From Priapulus caudatus (taxonomy: Eukaryota > Priapulida > Priapulimorpha > Priapulimorphida > Priapulidae): 40,979 bases of DNA. The DNA lies in contig NW_014578619.1 in NCBI RefSeq assembly GCF_000485595.1, forward strand, positions 1 to 40,979, read 5' to 3'. The notes beneath the pieces were generated by a model. The model did not search any database. It saw only the letters and a list, made by a program, of their open reading frames with translations, and had not been told where the DNA came from. This document shows positions 24,976 through 36,157 of the stretch, piece by piece. A program made the translations under genes and the position numbers. How positions within the stretch are numbered: the first letter of the stretch is position 1; each line of letters begins with the position of its first letter.

Positions 24976-25310
24976 GCGAGTAATTCACGCTGGCAGGTTT
25001 CTCTCGGACACGCATCTCTCAAAATTCGCATCAGGCCGTTACGTGAAGGTTTGCTCGAGTTGAGTCGGAGTCACGCTAGCCGCTCGCTATATCACGTTCG
25101 TCTGCCTCTCACGGCGGCCTTATAGGTAGCATAACGCGATTCTTGGTGCACATTCACCTCATCGCTTACTCGGCAGGCGCAATAAGTTGTGGCTGTGGCG
25201 CGCGCGCCACCCGGCGGATCGGATGCGGAGTTATTATATATTCGGCGGGCCAAGGGCCACACCTGGACTATCTGTTGAGCTAGTGGGTTGTTATGAATTA
25301 CAACGTGTGC
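24976..25310. other. Unique GC-moderate intron sequence
   Basis: No gene or repeat recognised. Confidence 0.5.
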
Positions 25311-25420
25311 CAATACTATATATATATATAATATATATATATATATACTATCATAATATAATATATCGGACACGGTGTATTCATATATCATAATATAGTA
25401 ATATATATATATATATAGCG
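25311..25420 (+). repeat. (TA)n-rich low-complexity tract
   Basis: Two TATATA runs (about 25317-25348 and 25400-25418) surround ATAATATAATATAT. It can form hairpins. Confidence 0.85.
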
Positions 25421-25663
25421 ACCTAAGATCCGTCAGTGCGCATGCAGCGGCACATGACAGTCACGTGCGTCAGCGGCAGTAAAATAATAATAGCAGGCGC
25501 TTAGTTTCGCCATCAATAACAGTTGCCGCGCTGTTTCACGCCTGCGGCGAGGAAAAAAATCCTGATATGCAATGCATGGAGGCGGACATCTATCGTCGGT
25601 CCCGCTCCTGACGGCCATGCCGACGCTTTCATGTCGCCACAATCCGTAACGTCGTTACGGTCG

Positions 25664-26537
25664 CGCACACACCACACGTCGCGCGTGGCACACACAGCAG
25701 AACACACATCACACCACACACACACAGCACACACACACACGACAACCACACACAGCCCACCCACACCACACACACCACTCACACACACTCACACACACAC
25801 GACACTGCCGCGACGCGCATACACCACACAACACGCACGCAGGCACGCAACGCACGCACGCACGCAGCATGCACGCATACACACACACACGCACGCACAG
25901 CACCACACACACTGCGCGCACATCACGACACATAACACCAACACACACACAACACACACACACACACACAACACATAAACACACGCACGCCCACGCACGC
26001 ACGCAATGCCACGCACACGCACGCACGCAACTGCACGCACGCACATCATCACGCGAACACACACCGTGTACGCACACACACACACACACACACGCGCGCC
26101 CACACGACGCAAACCACATATAACCACACACACACACACACAACGCCCGCACTCACGCATGACGCACAACCATGCGCGACGCACCGCACGGCACACACAC
26201 ACACGACCACACACAACCACAACACACACACACACACAGACATACACACAACACTCACACCACACACAACACACGGCGCGCACACACACACACACGCACC
26301 AGACGCACGGCATCGACGCATGCACGCATTACACACACACGCAGCGCCACACACACAACACACTGCACGCAGGCACGCTACGCACGCACGCACGCATGCA
26401 CGCATACACACACACACGCACGCACACACGACCACCACCGCGCGCACACACACACATACACACACACACACACACACACAACACACAACAACACTAACAC
26501 GCACGCACGCACGCACGCACGCACGCATGCGACGCAC

Positions 26538-26595
<58 letters not shown>

Positions 26596-26826
26596 GCACG
26601 CACTCATGCACGCGCGCACACACACGTACGCACACACACACACACGCGCGCACACACACGCAAACACACATATATACACACACACACACACCACACACAC
26701 GCCCGCACGCACGCACTGCACGCCACACACACATGCGCACGCACGCACGCACACACACACACGCACAACACACACACACACACACACACACACACCACAC
26801 ACACACACACACGCACATCACGCACG
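25664..26826 (+). repeat. Compound CA/CACG microsatellite
   Basis: About 1.16 kb of (CA)n and (CACG)n mixed on the top strand. The overlapping T-H-A-R and V-C-V-C open frames in all six frames are repeat translations. Confidence 0.95.
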
Positions 26827-27244
26827 CAGTGGCGTAGTTAGGGGGGGGGAACAAGAAGGCCATGGCCTCGGTTGATCCTAAAGTAAGAAAAAAATAGAAT
26901 TGTTTACTAAAAGAGAATTGTTCTAGTCAGAATAAAAGGCCTGTTCATGTACTCAAACGTGCCTCAAATACCATCTCCTGCGATCAACATTCAAATTTTC
27001 CCCATACCTCCCGCCTGTTTTCACCCATCCTTTGATATATTTTGGTAGCACGAGAACAACAACGAAAATGTCGCCTTTATGCATTGGCACCTGAAACAAA
27101 GATTGCAGAGCTGAGAGGTACGGGCGCAGTAGGGGTGTGTAGAGGGAGGCGGGGAACCATTAAAATATTAAAGTCATCCACCATTTTGGGCAGTTCGCCT
27201 GTTTTTCCCCCCCCCTGGTTAAAAAATCGCGGCCACGGCCACTG
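26827..27244. mobile_element. hAT-like non-autonomous DNA transposon candidate
   Basis: The left end reads CAGTGGCGTAGTTAGGGGGG. The right end, reversed, reads CAGTGGCCGTGGCCGCG with a later AACCAGGGGGGGG. CAGTGGCG-type ends are typical of hAT-related elements. The insert of about 418 bp has no transposase. Flanks CACGCACG and CACGCACT would fit an 8-bp target duplication, but they lie in CACG repeat and so prove little. The element splits two CA arrays. Confidence 0.6.
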
Positions 27245-27249
27245 CACGC

Positions 27250-27332
<83 letters not shown>

Positions 27333-27335
27333 ACA
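27245..27335 (+). repeat. (CA)n microsatellite
   Basis: Long nearly pure CA tract immediately right of the transposon candidate. Confidence 0.95.
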
Positions 27336-27772
27336 CACGATGTGACTCGATCGTAAATGTAAGCTTTACAATTTGTGCGGGAGTTGATACTCGCAAGCCT
27401 ACGCCGCGACGACGACGGCGGCGAGCGAATAAAGGCACACGCTCTGCAGCTTATATAATGCGCAGCGCTCGGCGACTTAGTATGTGTTTTCATACATGCA
27501 TACTTGATTGTTGCGCGTCCTCGCTCACTCGCCGGCCTGCCTTTGTCAGCTTGTTAGCTTAATCGAGTGATGCCAAGCACGACTGTACGCGCGTACAATG
27601 CAAGCCGCCCAGAACGCGGGAGCCGCTCGAACGTTTAATGTATGCAAACCGCATTAAGCTGCATTAGGTTGATCTTTAGGAGAGTCTGATTGCTTGTTAA
27701 GGCGCTGCGTACTCTCACGAGTGAGTGAGCGCCCGCCGCAAGCAACGGCCGAGAGTTGGCGGGTGTCAGAAA
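27336..27772. other. Unique intron sequence
   Basis: GC-moderate DNA with no recognised gene; includes a CGACGACGACGGCGGCG run near 27410. Confidence 0.5.
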
Positions 27773-28093
27773 CGCGTGTGCGTGCGTGCGTATTTCTGCG
27801 TGCGTGTGTGAGTATATGTGTGTATGTGTCCGTGCGTGCGCATGTGTGCTTGAGCGTATTTGTGTATGCGTGCGTAGGAGTTCTTGTGTTTGTGTTTGGT
27901 GTCGTGGTTGTGGTGTGTGTGGTGGTGTGTGATGCAGTGTGTGCGTGTGCGTGTTGTGTGTTGTGGTGTGGTGTGTTGGTGTGTGTGTGCGTGTGTGTAA
28001 GTATGTGTAGTTGTGTGTTGTGTGTGTGGGTGTGCTGGCGCGAGCGTGTGTGTGTGAGTGTGCGTATCGTGCGCGAGTGTGTGATGTGTGTGT

Positions 28094-28125
<32 letters not shown>

Positions 28126-28300
28126 GAGTATGTGTGTGGTGTGTGTGTGCTGTGGTGCTCGCGCGCGTGTGTGTGTGTCCGTTATCTGTGTATGTCTCCG
28201 TCTGTGCGTGTCGCGTACGTACATGCCATCTGTACATGTGTCTGTGTGCGGCTTGCGTTGTGTGCGTGTATTCGCGAGCGTGCGAGGCGCGCGCGCGTAT
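27773..28300 (+). repeat. Compound GT/GTGC microsatellite
   Basis: TG-rich with GTGCGTGC and TGTGGTG variants. It is opposite in strand to the CA/CACG block at 25664-26826. Confidence 0.93.
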
Positions 28301-28740
28301 TATTTTGAATCCATATCGAAAAACACGCCTTACTTACACTCCCTCCTTAATAAATCTTAAAGTCTTAACTCCCAACTTACCAACAAATCACTAGCGGGAT
28401 TCGCGCAGCCACGCCGCGGGAGCTCGTGCAATAACTTATTTATTACGTCCTGATTTTCTCTTCTCTCTGCGGATATATCGACGTATTAACGGAACTGGAA
28501 GCTTGCTATGAGATCATGTAACATTGTCGGACTCTCGGTGTAGTGTGTTGTCGGCAAACGCGGATTCCTACTCGGCAGATTTATCGAGTGAAATTAAATC
28601 GGCGTTTGTCGCCAAAGCTCGTGTGACATTGTTCACGTATGAGCGTGTGAGGTGAGTGGAGCCTCTTCTCGCTCTACTCACTGCAGACTTATTGCTCCCT
28701 CGTGTCTCCCGATTGCCCGTTCATATATGTAGCTTGTATT
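28301..28740. other. Unique intron sequence
   Basis: Nothing recognisable; ordinary mixed composition. Confidence 0.5.
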
Positions 28741-28770
28741 CTATGTATGTATCTATGTATCTATCTTAAT

Positions 28771-28826
<56 letters not shown>

Positions 28827-28847
28827 CTCTACTCATATCTATCTGTG

Positions 28848-28878
<31 letters not shown>

Positions 28879-28886
28879 TTATCTAT

Positions 28887-28946
<60 letters not shown>

Positions 28947-29052
28947 ATCTATTATCAATCTATCTATTTATCTATCTATGTATCTATCTATCTATCTATC
29001 TATCTATCTGTATATATATTATATATATTATATATATATATATATTATATTG
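28741..29052 (+). repeat. (TATC)n microsatellite followed by (TA)n
   Basis: TATC/ATCT units at 28771-29010 with TATG and TTTA variants, then TA-rich sequence to 29050. Confidence 0.95.
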
Positions 29053-29518
29053 CTTTTCCTCCTATCCACCGCCTCCACACTCCCTCGCTCGTCTCTTTGG
29101 TCGCTTTCTGTTACTCGATTGCGTCCCCATAGACTTTTTCCTCGCGCTTCATTTTATATTCAATCTACCGCATACCGCTAGCGCTTTTTCCACAATCATT
29201 CTTCACAACCAGCCTCATAACGAAGAGGGCTGCTATCTGAGTATTACCCGGCTGGTATCACGGCTGTGGCCATGAGGCGGGGCTGCACGCGATAGAGTGT
29301 GAACAATGCCCTATACTACATACGATCCTTTATGGCCCCCGTTCGCGCGCTCCTCATCACGAACATCAGCCCCATGTAGTTAACGCTAGCAGTGAAAGAC
29401 GCGTGAAAGCGAGATCAGCAACTACATGGCGCGTACCTCGCAGCCGATAAATAACATCGTCCGACGAGATGTGACGCGTCAGTGAGCGCCTCTATTATTC
29501 AATAATCCTGTGCAGGGA
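29053..29518. other. Unique intron sequence
   Basis: No feature recognised. Confidence 0.5.
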
Positions 29519-30456
29519 AACATGTGCGAATCAATGGTAGGGGTGTGGGTACTGTGGGTTGGTCGTGGGTGGTGTGGTGGTGTGCTGGTGGTTCGGGTGG
29601 TAGGAATTAAAGTGGGTGTTGTGGGTGGTGGGTGTTGTGGTGGGGGTGGGTGGTGTGAGTTAATGTTGGTGGTGTGGGTGGTTCGGGTGGGTGTGCGTGT
29701 GGTGTGGGTGGCTGTGGTGGTGTGGGTGGTTGGTGTTGTGGGGTGGTGTGGGTGGGTTGGTGGTTCGGGTGGTATGGAATTAAAGCTGGTGGTGTGGGTG
29801 GTTTGTGGGTGGTGTGGGTGGTGTGGGGTGGTCGTTGCGTGGTGTGGTCGGTCGGGGGTATGGATTAAAGTTGAGTGGTGTCGGGCCGTGGGTGGTATGG
29901 ATTAATTGTGGTGTGGTGTAAGTGGTGTGGGTTAATTAAATGTGGGTGGTACGGGTGGTGGTGGGTGGTGTTGGTGGTGTGGGTGGTTCGGGTGGTATGG
30001 ATTAAAGTGAGTGGTGTCGGTGGTGTGGGTGGTATGGATTAATGTGGGTGGTGTGGTTAGTGTGGGTATAGTGGTGGTGATGTAGGTGGGTGTAAGGTTA
30101 GTGTGGTTCGGTGGTGGGTGAGTACGGGTGGTGTGCGTGGTCTGTGTGCGTGGCTGTAGGATGCGTGTGCGTGTGTGGGTTGGTTGTGGCGTGCATGTGG
30201 GTGGTGTGCGTGGTGTGGGTGGTGTGGGTGGTGTGGGTGGTGTGGGTGGTAAGGATTAATGGGGTGATGTGGGTGGTGTGGGTGGTGTGGGTTAGTGTGG
30301 GTGATGTAGGTAGTGTAGGTTAGTGTGGGTGGTGTGGGTGGTGTAGGTTAGTGTGGGTGGTGTGGGTAGTGTGCGTGGTGTAGGTGGTGTGGGTGGTGTG
30401 GGTGGTAAGGATTAATGGGGTGATGTGGGTGGTGTGGGTGGTATGGGTGGTGTTGG
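29519..30456 (+). repeat. GTGGGTGGT-rich minisatellite
   Basis: About 0.94 kb of GTGGGTGGT/GTGTGGGTG units with recurrent ATTAAAG or ATTAATG spacers (29605, 29780, 29865, 30000, 30256, 30411). Dense G-pairs and triplets on the sense strand make it guanine-quadruplex prone. Open frames are G-W-V repeat translation. Confidence 0.9.
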
Positions 30457-30672
30457 TGCTGCACCGCTTACCCCTAACCATTGCTACGTAACCTCTTACA
30501 GACGCAAGGAGATTTCCATAGATTGCCGCTGTGCACGACGCGACGCGGGCGGTACTCCACTTATGCACTTCCCCTTGTTAACCGTCACTCGGCAGTTAAT
30601 TCATGAGATGGTCGCTAATACACTATGTCGTGTGTGAGGAACAGTGTGTCCAGGTGTGTAACAGTGTGAAAC

Positions 30673-30766
30673 AGTGAGGAACAGTGAGGAACAGTGAGGA
30701 ACAGTGAGGAACAGTGAGGAACAGTGAGGAACAGTGAGGAACAGTGAGGAACAGTGAGGAACAGGT
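30673..30766 (+). repeat. 10-bp minisatellite (GAGGAACAGT)n
   Basis: About nine nearly perfect 10-bp units, preceded by degenerate copies from 30635 (AACAGTGTG). Homogeneous and short, without spacers, so not a CRISPR. Confidence 0.95.
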
Positions 30767-31600
30767 GTCCAGCTCCGATAAGGACACCTCACGCGTGGCT
30801 TCACAGAGAGGAAGCTAGGATTCAGAGAGAAGGTCGGACGTGATGTGCATTGGCACTAATTCTTCCTTAATCGAACTATATTTGGGTAGAAGTCTTTTCC
30901 TAGTCCTTAGTTTGCCCAAAGGTCAGCTGGCGGGTCTTCGGTGAACTCGCCTCTGATTAGTTACAATCGCACACGTGACATCCACTGTGCGCGCTGATCC
31001 GTGGCGCCATCTCGGGAGATTAACACGCACTAACTCGACGACCGGCTAAGACGAAATCGTTCGCATAAATCGAAACATTCTCGACACAAACAAATCAGAG
31101 ATGCGCACAAAGACGCCCGCGAGATATCGCGAGACGCGCCTCGACCTTTGCTTCGCCGCATGTAGATTGCATTTGCTCTGCTCGGCGAAAAAAAAATTGT
31201 TTCACCTCGGCGACTGCGCGGCGATGCCTCGTGTTTGCTGAGTGTTAGCGGGGATTGGCGGATCCATACTGGCGTCCGTCGTTGTGCGTCAGGCATGTGA
31301 GGAGGAAAGCAACGTACGGGACTGAGGCAGGGTGAGCCCGCGGGGCAGCAGCACGCTCAACACTCCACACCGAGCCGACGTCGACGACGACAACTCGCTA
31401 ATTCTTATTGATCCGGACATCCGGTCCACTGAGTAAACATTACATATCAGAGGCAGGCGAAGCCTCGGAGCCGTCCGTGAATCGAGCGACGAAATGCCGC
31501 GTAGAAATCAACGCGTGACCTCTTAAGCAATGGTGAAATGGCCGCGATCGACGGTGCTGGGCAGTACGTCGAGATCCCCTTCATACCGGCGCGTGCGCAA
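30767..31600. other. Unique CpG-containing intron sequence
   Basis: No gene recognised. The 88-codon reverse frame at 31030-31296 shows no family motif. Confidence 0.5.
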
Positions 31601-31860
31601 GTTATATTACTACCTTATAGTTATAATGACTATAATAACGCTATAACTACCCTCTTGTAATGACTACTAGTACAATGACAACTCATTTATATTTATAACT
31701 ACTAGTAATGTTATATTTACATTATAGTTACTAGTAACCTATTGCAACTCACTTATATTTACTCAACTACTATTAAATCTATAACTTCCTTTTTGTAATA
31801 CCTACTAATATAATTTCAACACACTTATAGTAGTTATAACTACTAATAAATATATACTTA
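31601..31860 (+). repeat. AT-rich degenerate tandem repeat
   Basis: About three diverged copies of a unit of about 75-90 bp sharing TATAACTACT, TAATGACTACTAGT and CAACTCACTTATATTTA words (near 31640, 31730 and 31790). Much more degenerate than the other repeats here, so probably older. Confidence 0.65.
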
Positions 31861-32257
31861 TACAAAATCTAAAACACCATGAGGTGCGACCAGAGCGATA
31901 CGATGTGATACAGTATCACTCGATACTAATATTAGATCACTATTATTCCATCACGAATGCAGTGGAAACAATGTGAAACTCTACGCTTATATTTAGATAT
32001 GTAGCTGTCTTTTAGATTTATCTGATTCTCTGTTTAGCAGACGATCGATGTGTGGATTTATGCCGCGCGCGTGGAGTGCTGTGACATTAAAGGAATACTT
32101 TACTCTAGAATTTGAAAGTATATTATGATAGTCGATTTATAAATAATAGCGCATACCTATAAATATATATAATTACGCATTCACGTTTGTCATAAAACAA
32201 CATTGAATTTCGAAATCTTTATTTTTTGGTGCTGACATGACAACCGCGACCGTGCTG
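31861..32257. other. Unique AT-rich intron sequence
   Basis: No feature recognised. Confidence 0.5.
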
Positions 32258-32523
32258 CCACCCTGAAAAAGTTGCGCATTTGCCAAAATATTTTGCACGT
32301 TACAGACCGAGGGCTAATCACAAAAGTGCAATTATATTTACACCTAAATGCTAGTTAACCGGACGATTTTCATTTTAGGACAAATTTATCCATATTATAA
32401 CTGAAACAATATGTCGTTTATAAGATATTGCAATCCTTCTGCTCTTAAATTAATAAATAAGAAACACCCTCGGTCTGTAGCCTGCAGCCGAAACGTTGCT
32501 TTGCGCAACTTTTCAGTGGGTGC
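32258..32523. mobile_element. MITE-like element with long terminal inverted repeats
   Basis: Left arm 32259-32313 contains CCCTGAAAAAGTTGCGCA and TACAGACCGAGGG. The right arm 32467-32523 is its inverse, CCCTCGGTCTGTA then TGCGCAACTTTTCAGTGGG. The arms are about 55 bp with small gaps around a centre of about 150 bp AT-rich sequence. No coding capacity. Weaker complementarity may extend outward to about 32235 and 32550. The family is not identified. Confidence 0.75.
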
Positions 32524-33266
32524 GCTGTCAGTGGCGCAACCGTCGTTGTAAGCAAAGGTATAGCCGTCAGTTATAAAACATTTTTTTAAATAATTCTAAT
32601 AAATATTGAACCATAAAACTATTTATGAAGCGTAATTTTAACCTAAATGAAGCATCCCTCAACCCCGCACGCTTGCCTGGTTTCCCGCCTGTGTTGCTGC
32701 TGGTGCGTGATCTGCATACCTACACACGCACACTATCACGCATCTCTCATCCGTCATTAGAGAGAGAAGGGAGGAGCGCGTTACTGCTGTCTCACGCACC
32801 GGGTCCTACGCGGAGACAGCAGCGAGCTTTTTGCGGCCGCTAGTTACTCGCGTGTTCGCCTCGTGGTTTTTCGCGTTTTCGTTCGCTCCGGCTCAGCCGA
32901 GACACGTAGAACGCTGAACTCGCTCCGTGTTGCTAATGGCAACCGCCTCCCGTCTGTAATGACGCTGGGCGACGTCGGAGCAGTAAGTCGCCGCAATTCT
33001 GTTCTGTTCTGTTGATTATGCGAATATTCGCGTTGGCTTCTCTGCTGGTGATCGCTTGAGGGCATCTTCTTAGAGATCCAGCGAGATCAAGTCGATTTCT
33101 AATTAATTGCGGTTAGTCATTACAGTCGGGGGGAGGGTGAGTGGAGGCGGAGGAGGGGTGGGGGAGGTCGTTGTGCCATTGAATCATTCGTTCGTTGAAC
33201 TGTTTTAAACAATGAACAACAATTTCAACGTTTAAAGCCGCCAACTTTTAGAGGCATGTGCTCGCT
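32524..33266. other. Unique intron sequence
   Basis: Nothing recognised; short frames only. Confidence 0.5.
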
Positions 33267-33342
33267 ATACACGCACCCACGCACGCGTACACGCGCACGC
33301 ACACACTCACGCACGTGTACACGCACGCACGCACGCAGTGCT
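33267..33342 (+). repeat. CACG/CGTACACG microsatellite
   Basis: CACGCACGCGTACACGCGCACG-type units, short and imperfect. Confidence 0.8.
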
Positions 33343-34330
33343 TCACTCTACGAACAGCTCTGTCTGCGCTCTCAGTCGCTGTCTGCGTGTACTCGTGTTG
33401 CTGCGGGAAGCGAGTGTTGTCATGGCGATTACTAAATCTCAGTGTATTGCACACACTGCCCTGTACCGCTTCACTGCCTGCGCTCCATGGCAACGAGGTA
33501 TCGCAGCAGATAACAACGCGCCTTGTCTCAACGAAGGCCCGCACATCGGCCGTAAGCTCATTATCCTATAGGTGTTGAACAACAGTGGAGGGCGTCCATA
33601 GGCTGCAGGCCTGAATGAGCATCGAACAGAAATTAATTAAAAATACGCACAATGTTACTGCGCTTACAAAACATACACTTTATTCATGTTAAATAACTAC
33701 AGATTCGTGCTCTATGCTCCGCTCGAAACTTTTGCCAGCTCTATGATGCGAATTTCTACAGAGTAGTCGGATCCCGTTTCATACACAAAAATGGCCGACC
33801 GGCGACCATGGCTACGCCACTAGCTGGAATGGCACAATTACACAACACGAATAATTTTACTTCTAATGCTTTCTAGACGTCCACGAGGCATCTACCTTGC
33901 GTGCATAATGCAGATTATTGCACTCTAGTGCCGAGTTTCGGCGAAAAAAAAAGCCAAAAAAGGCCTTTTCTAGAGACGAAATAGTACAATTGCGGAAGCT
34001 TACTGTTGTACACCTCCTATAGCAAATACATGATATAGGATAACGTGCACTTTTCGTTTGATTAATGCTAGCGTGTAGCGTCAAACCGCGGGATGATTTT
34101 GCTGATGACACACTTTGATCTTTATCCGATCTTGATATATGATGATCAGAGGATGAGTCATGATATACATATGTTATTTATGCTCCAGGCTTTATGCCGC
34201 AATATACCGCGTTTTCTAATTTAACAATTTACGTGTTTGCATTTTATGTATTTACATGTTTATGGCAGTTTGACGTGAGATCATGCAACATTAGAGCTAA
34301 CATTCTGCTAGATTTCCGGTGTCATAAATA
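33343..34330. other. Unique intron sequence with a possible element end
   Basis: The reverse strand at 33808-33826 reads CTAGTGGCGTAGCCATGG, similar to common DNA-transposon ends and to the left end of the 26827 element. CAACAGTGGAGGGCGTCC at 33578 might be a partner end, but the match is weak. No gene recognised. Confidence 0.35.
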
Positions 34331-34360
34331 TTATACATGGTGCCTCTAATGCCTCTCATG

Positions 34361-34560
34361 GTGGTCTAATGCGACCCACCCCTCCCTAGCTAGAGTTTTT
34401 TAAGACATAGTATATGAAGCTATAATGCAACCCACCCCTCCCTATGTATAGGGTTGAGACATTGCAACACATGTTACAGTTATTCAATAGATGAATATTA
34501 TATATATTATAGCCCTAATGCTACCCAACGCTTTTTTGGCGTCACAGGTTTAAGGCATAG
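34361..34560 (+). repeat. Degenerate tandem repeat (TAATGCRACCCACCCCTCCC)
   Basis: Units start at 34367 and 34423 (56 bp apart), each followed by a GACAT stretch. A third, weaker one starts at 34516 (TAATGCTACCCAACGC) and includes AAGGCATAGG. Confidence 0.7.
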
Positions 34561-34603
34561 GCTATACGATATTTCCACCGTTCCTATAATTCCTTATCAT
34601 ACA

Positions 34604-35122
34604 CAGGGGCGGATTCAGACCGTATTTGCCGTATTGGGATATACGGTCTAGATTTCAAAGTGCCCTTCGAAATTTTGCGCTAAAAAGTACAGAAAACAAT
34701 TTGATGGAATTTGGCTATATTCTTTATTTGTTTTCTTTTTCTTCTGATTCATTGACAGGACTTAAAGGAAATCAAAATTTTACATGGTAACAAAACTAGC
34801 TTTGATATCTGAAAAAGAAGGGAAGTGCTTGAATCATTCTGCATTAATTGCTGGTATGCAAAGCGCAGGCAAAATGAAGCAGAAATAAAATTCCATATTG
34901 TTTTAAGCTATTGCTGCTTGACTAAATGTGTGCTCAAATGGTGCTCATTTGTGTGCTCAGGGACCCTTGCAATTTTGACATTTCCTGGGGGAGGCCCCCC
35001 AGACCCCCCCCCATGTGCTTCCGCGCCTAACGGCGCCACTGTGGGGTGGTGTGCCCTTTTAGGAGGTTGTGCCCTTAAATCTGGAAAAATACTGTCTAGC
35101 TTCAGCCCTGGATCCGCCCCTG
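34604..35122. mobile_element. hAT-like non-autonomous DNA transposon
   Basis: The left end CAGGGGCGGATTCAGACC and the reversed right end CAGGGGCGGATCCAGGGC form terminal inverted repeats of the widespread CAGGGGCGGAT type seen in hAT-related MITEs. The element is about 519 bp. It contains a GGGGGAGGCCCCCCAGACCC motif, common inside such elements, and no transposase. ATACA flanks both ends directly; the 8-bp duplication expected for hAT is not clean. The 154-codon frame crossing its right end is not a gene. Confidence 0.8.
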
Positions 35123-35380
35123 ATACAGACGACTTCCGCAAGCAGCGCTATGCAACTACATTAGCTTACACAGTCAGCGACGTTTGCCCTCCACCTCCTG
35201 GCCACGGACAGCAAGGTGCCGCCGTCTCTCACCACTCACTGCTCATACACGCGCTCGTACACGCTTCAACACTGCCGCACATGCAGTAATACAGTGGAGG
35301 AGGAGGGTGCAAGACTGAGAGCGCGGCTCGTTCTGCGAGGCTTTATTACTCACTGCTCTGTGTGGCGAGACAGTTTTCTG
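35123..35380. other. Unique intron sequence
   Basis: No feature recognised. Confidence 0.5.
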
Positions 35381-35385
35381 TACGA

Positions 35386-35431
35386 TTACACACGCGCGCG
35401 CACTCTTACACACACACAGAGAGAGACACAC

Positions 35432-35470
<39 letters not shown>

Positions 35471-35570
35471 CGCGCGCGTACACGTACACACGGAGGCACA
35501 CGCACACACCACGCGAACACGCACACGCTGAGGCACACGCACACACACAAACGAACGCGCACACGTATTC
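35386..35570 (+). repeat. CA/CACG microsatellite
   Basis: CACACA with GAGAGA, CGCGCG and GCGCACACG variants. Confidence 0.92.
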
Positions 35571-35920
35571 GCATGTACTTTAACTACAGATTCGTGCAGT
35601 TTTTATATTATACTAACATACTATAGTATGATAATTTCGTTCAGTAAAGCTTCGCCGACTCACATCGTCTCACACCGTCTCACGCCGCTGCAGCATTCTT
35701 GCTCTACGCAGCCGCACAGATTTGTGTATTTACATCACACCACTGGTTAGTGATGTGCTACAGTGCCACACTTGGGAAGGTGACGGGGGAAGGTGTTGAT
35801 GATGGGAGATACGGGGCGTGATACGGGAGGGGGTGACGGGGTACGAACACATTAGGGTCGACTCGGTCTGTCATCGCAGGGCCATGGCTGCGCATCCCCC
35901 CCCCATGCATGCTACGCTAT

Positions 35921-35922
35921 GT

Positions 35923-36000
<78 letters not shown>

Positions 36001-36050
36001 GCGTGCGTCGGTCCGTCGGTGCGTGTGTATGCGTGCGTGCGTGCGTGCGT
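35921..36050 (+). repeat. (GT)n microsatellite just before the last exon
   Basis: About 33 GT units at 35929-35994, then GTGCGTGC-rich sequence to 36050. It ends about 105 bases before the last acceptor. GU-rich RNA at this position can affect splice-site choice in other animals; an effect here is only an inference. Confidence 0.95.
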
Positions 36051-36099
36051 GTATGTTCTCACTGCTTCGTCGTTTCACGCTTTCTGTGGTTCTAATTTC

Positions 36100-36157
36100 C
36101 TGCGCCGTGTTTTGGTTTTGGCAGACCTGGAACTAACACAACGTCTGTGTCCTGCAG
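36100..36157 (+). promoter_or_regulatory. Branch region and tandem 3' splice sites of the last exon
   Basis: Two acceptors lie 33 bases apart: GTTTTGGCAG ending at 36124, and TGTGTCCTGCAG ending at 36157. CTAAC at 36132-36136 is well placed as a branch point for the second. Both enter the receptor frame in phase 1. Confidence 0.7.

Larger units (their letters stand above)
6950..36157 (+). other. Apparent 29.2 kb intron of the mGluR gene
   Basis: A GT at 6950 and an AG at 36156-36157 define a phase 1 intron between the two receptor exons. A branch-like CTAAC (36132-36136) lies 21 bases before the AG. The intron is mostly microsatellite and inverted repeat. Its length is doubtful because 8.4-19 kb looks like re-reads of the same unit. 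Confidence 0.75.

Noticed and set aside
24607-25125. 172-codon frame
   Set aside because: Composition is pure polypyrimidine low complexity (S, L, P, F), and no homology is recognisable.
30635-30766. CRISPR-like direct repeats
   Set aside because: A pure 10-bp tandem minisatellite without unique spacers, in animal DNA.
34825-35289. 154-codon frame with CFIN/CSFVCSG
   Set aside because: It spans the right part and end of a non-autonomous DNA transposon and shows no transposase motif.
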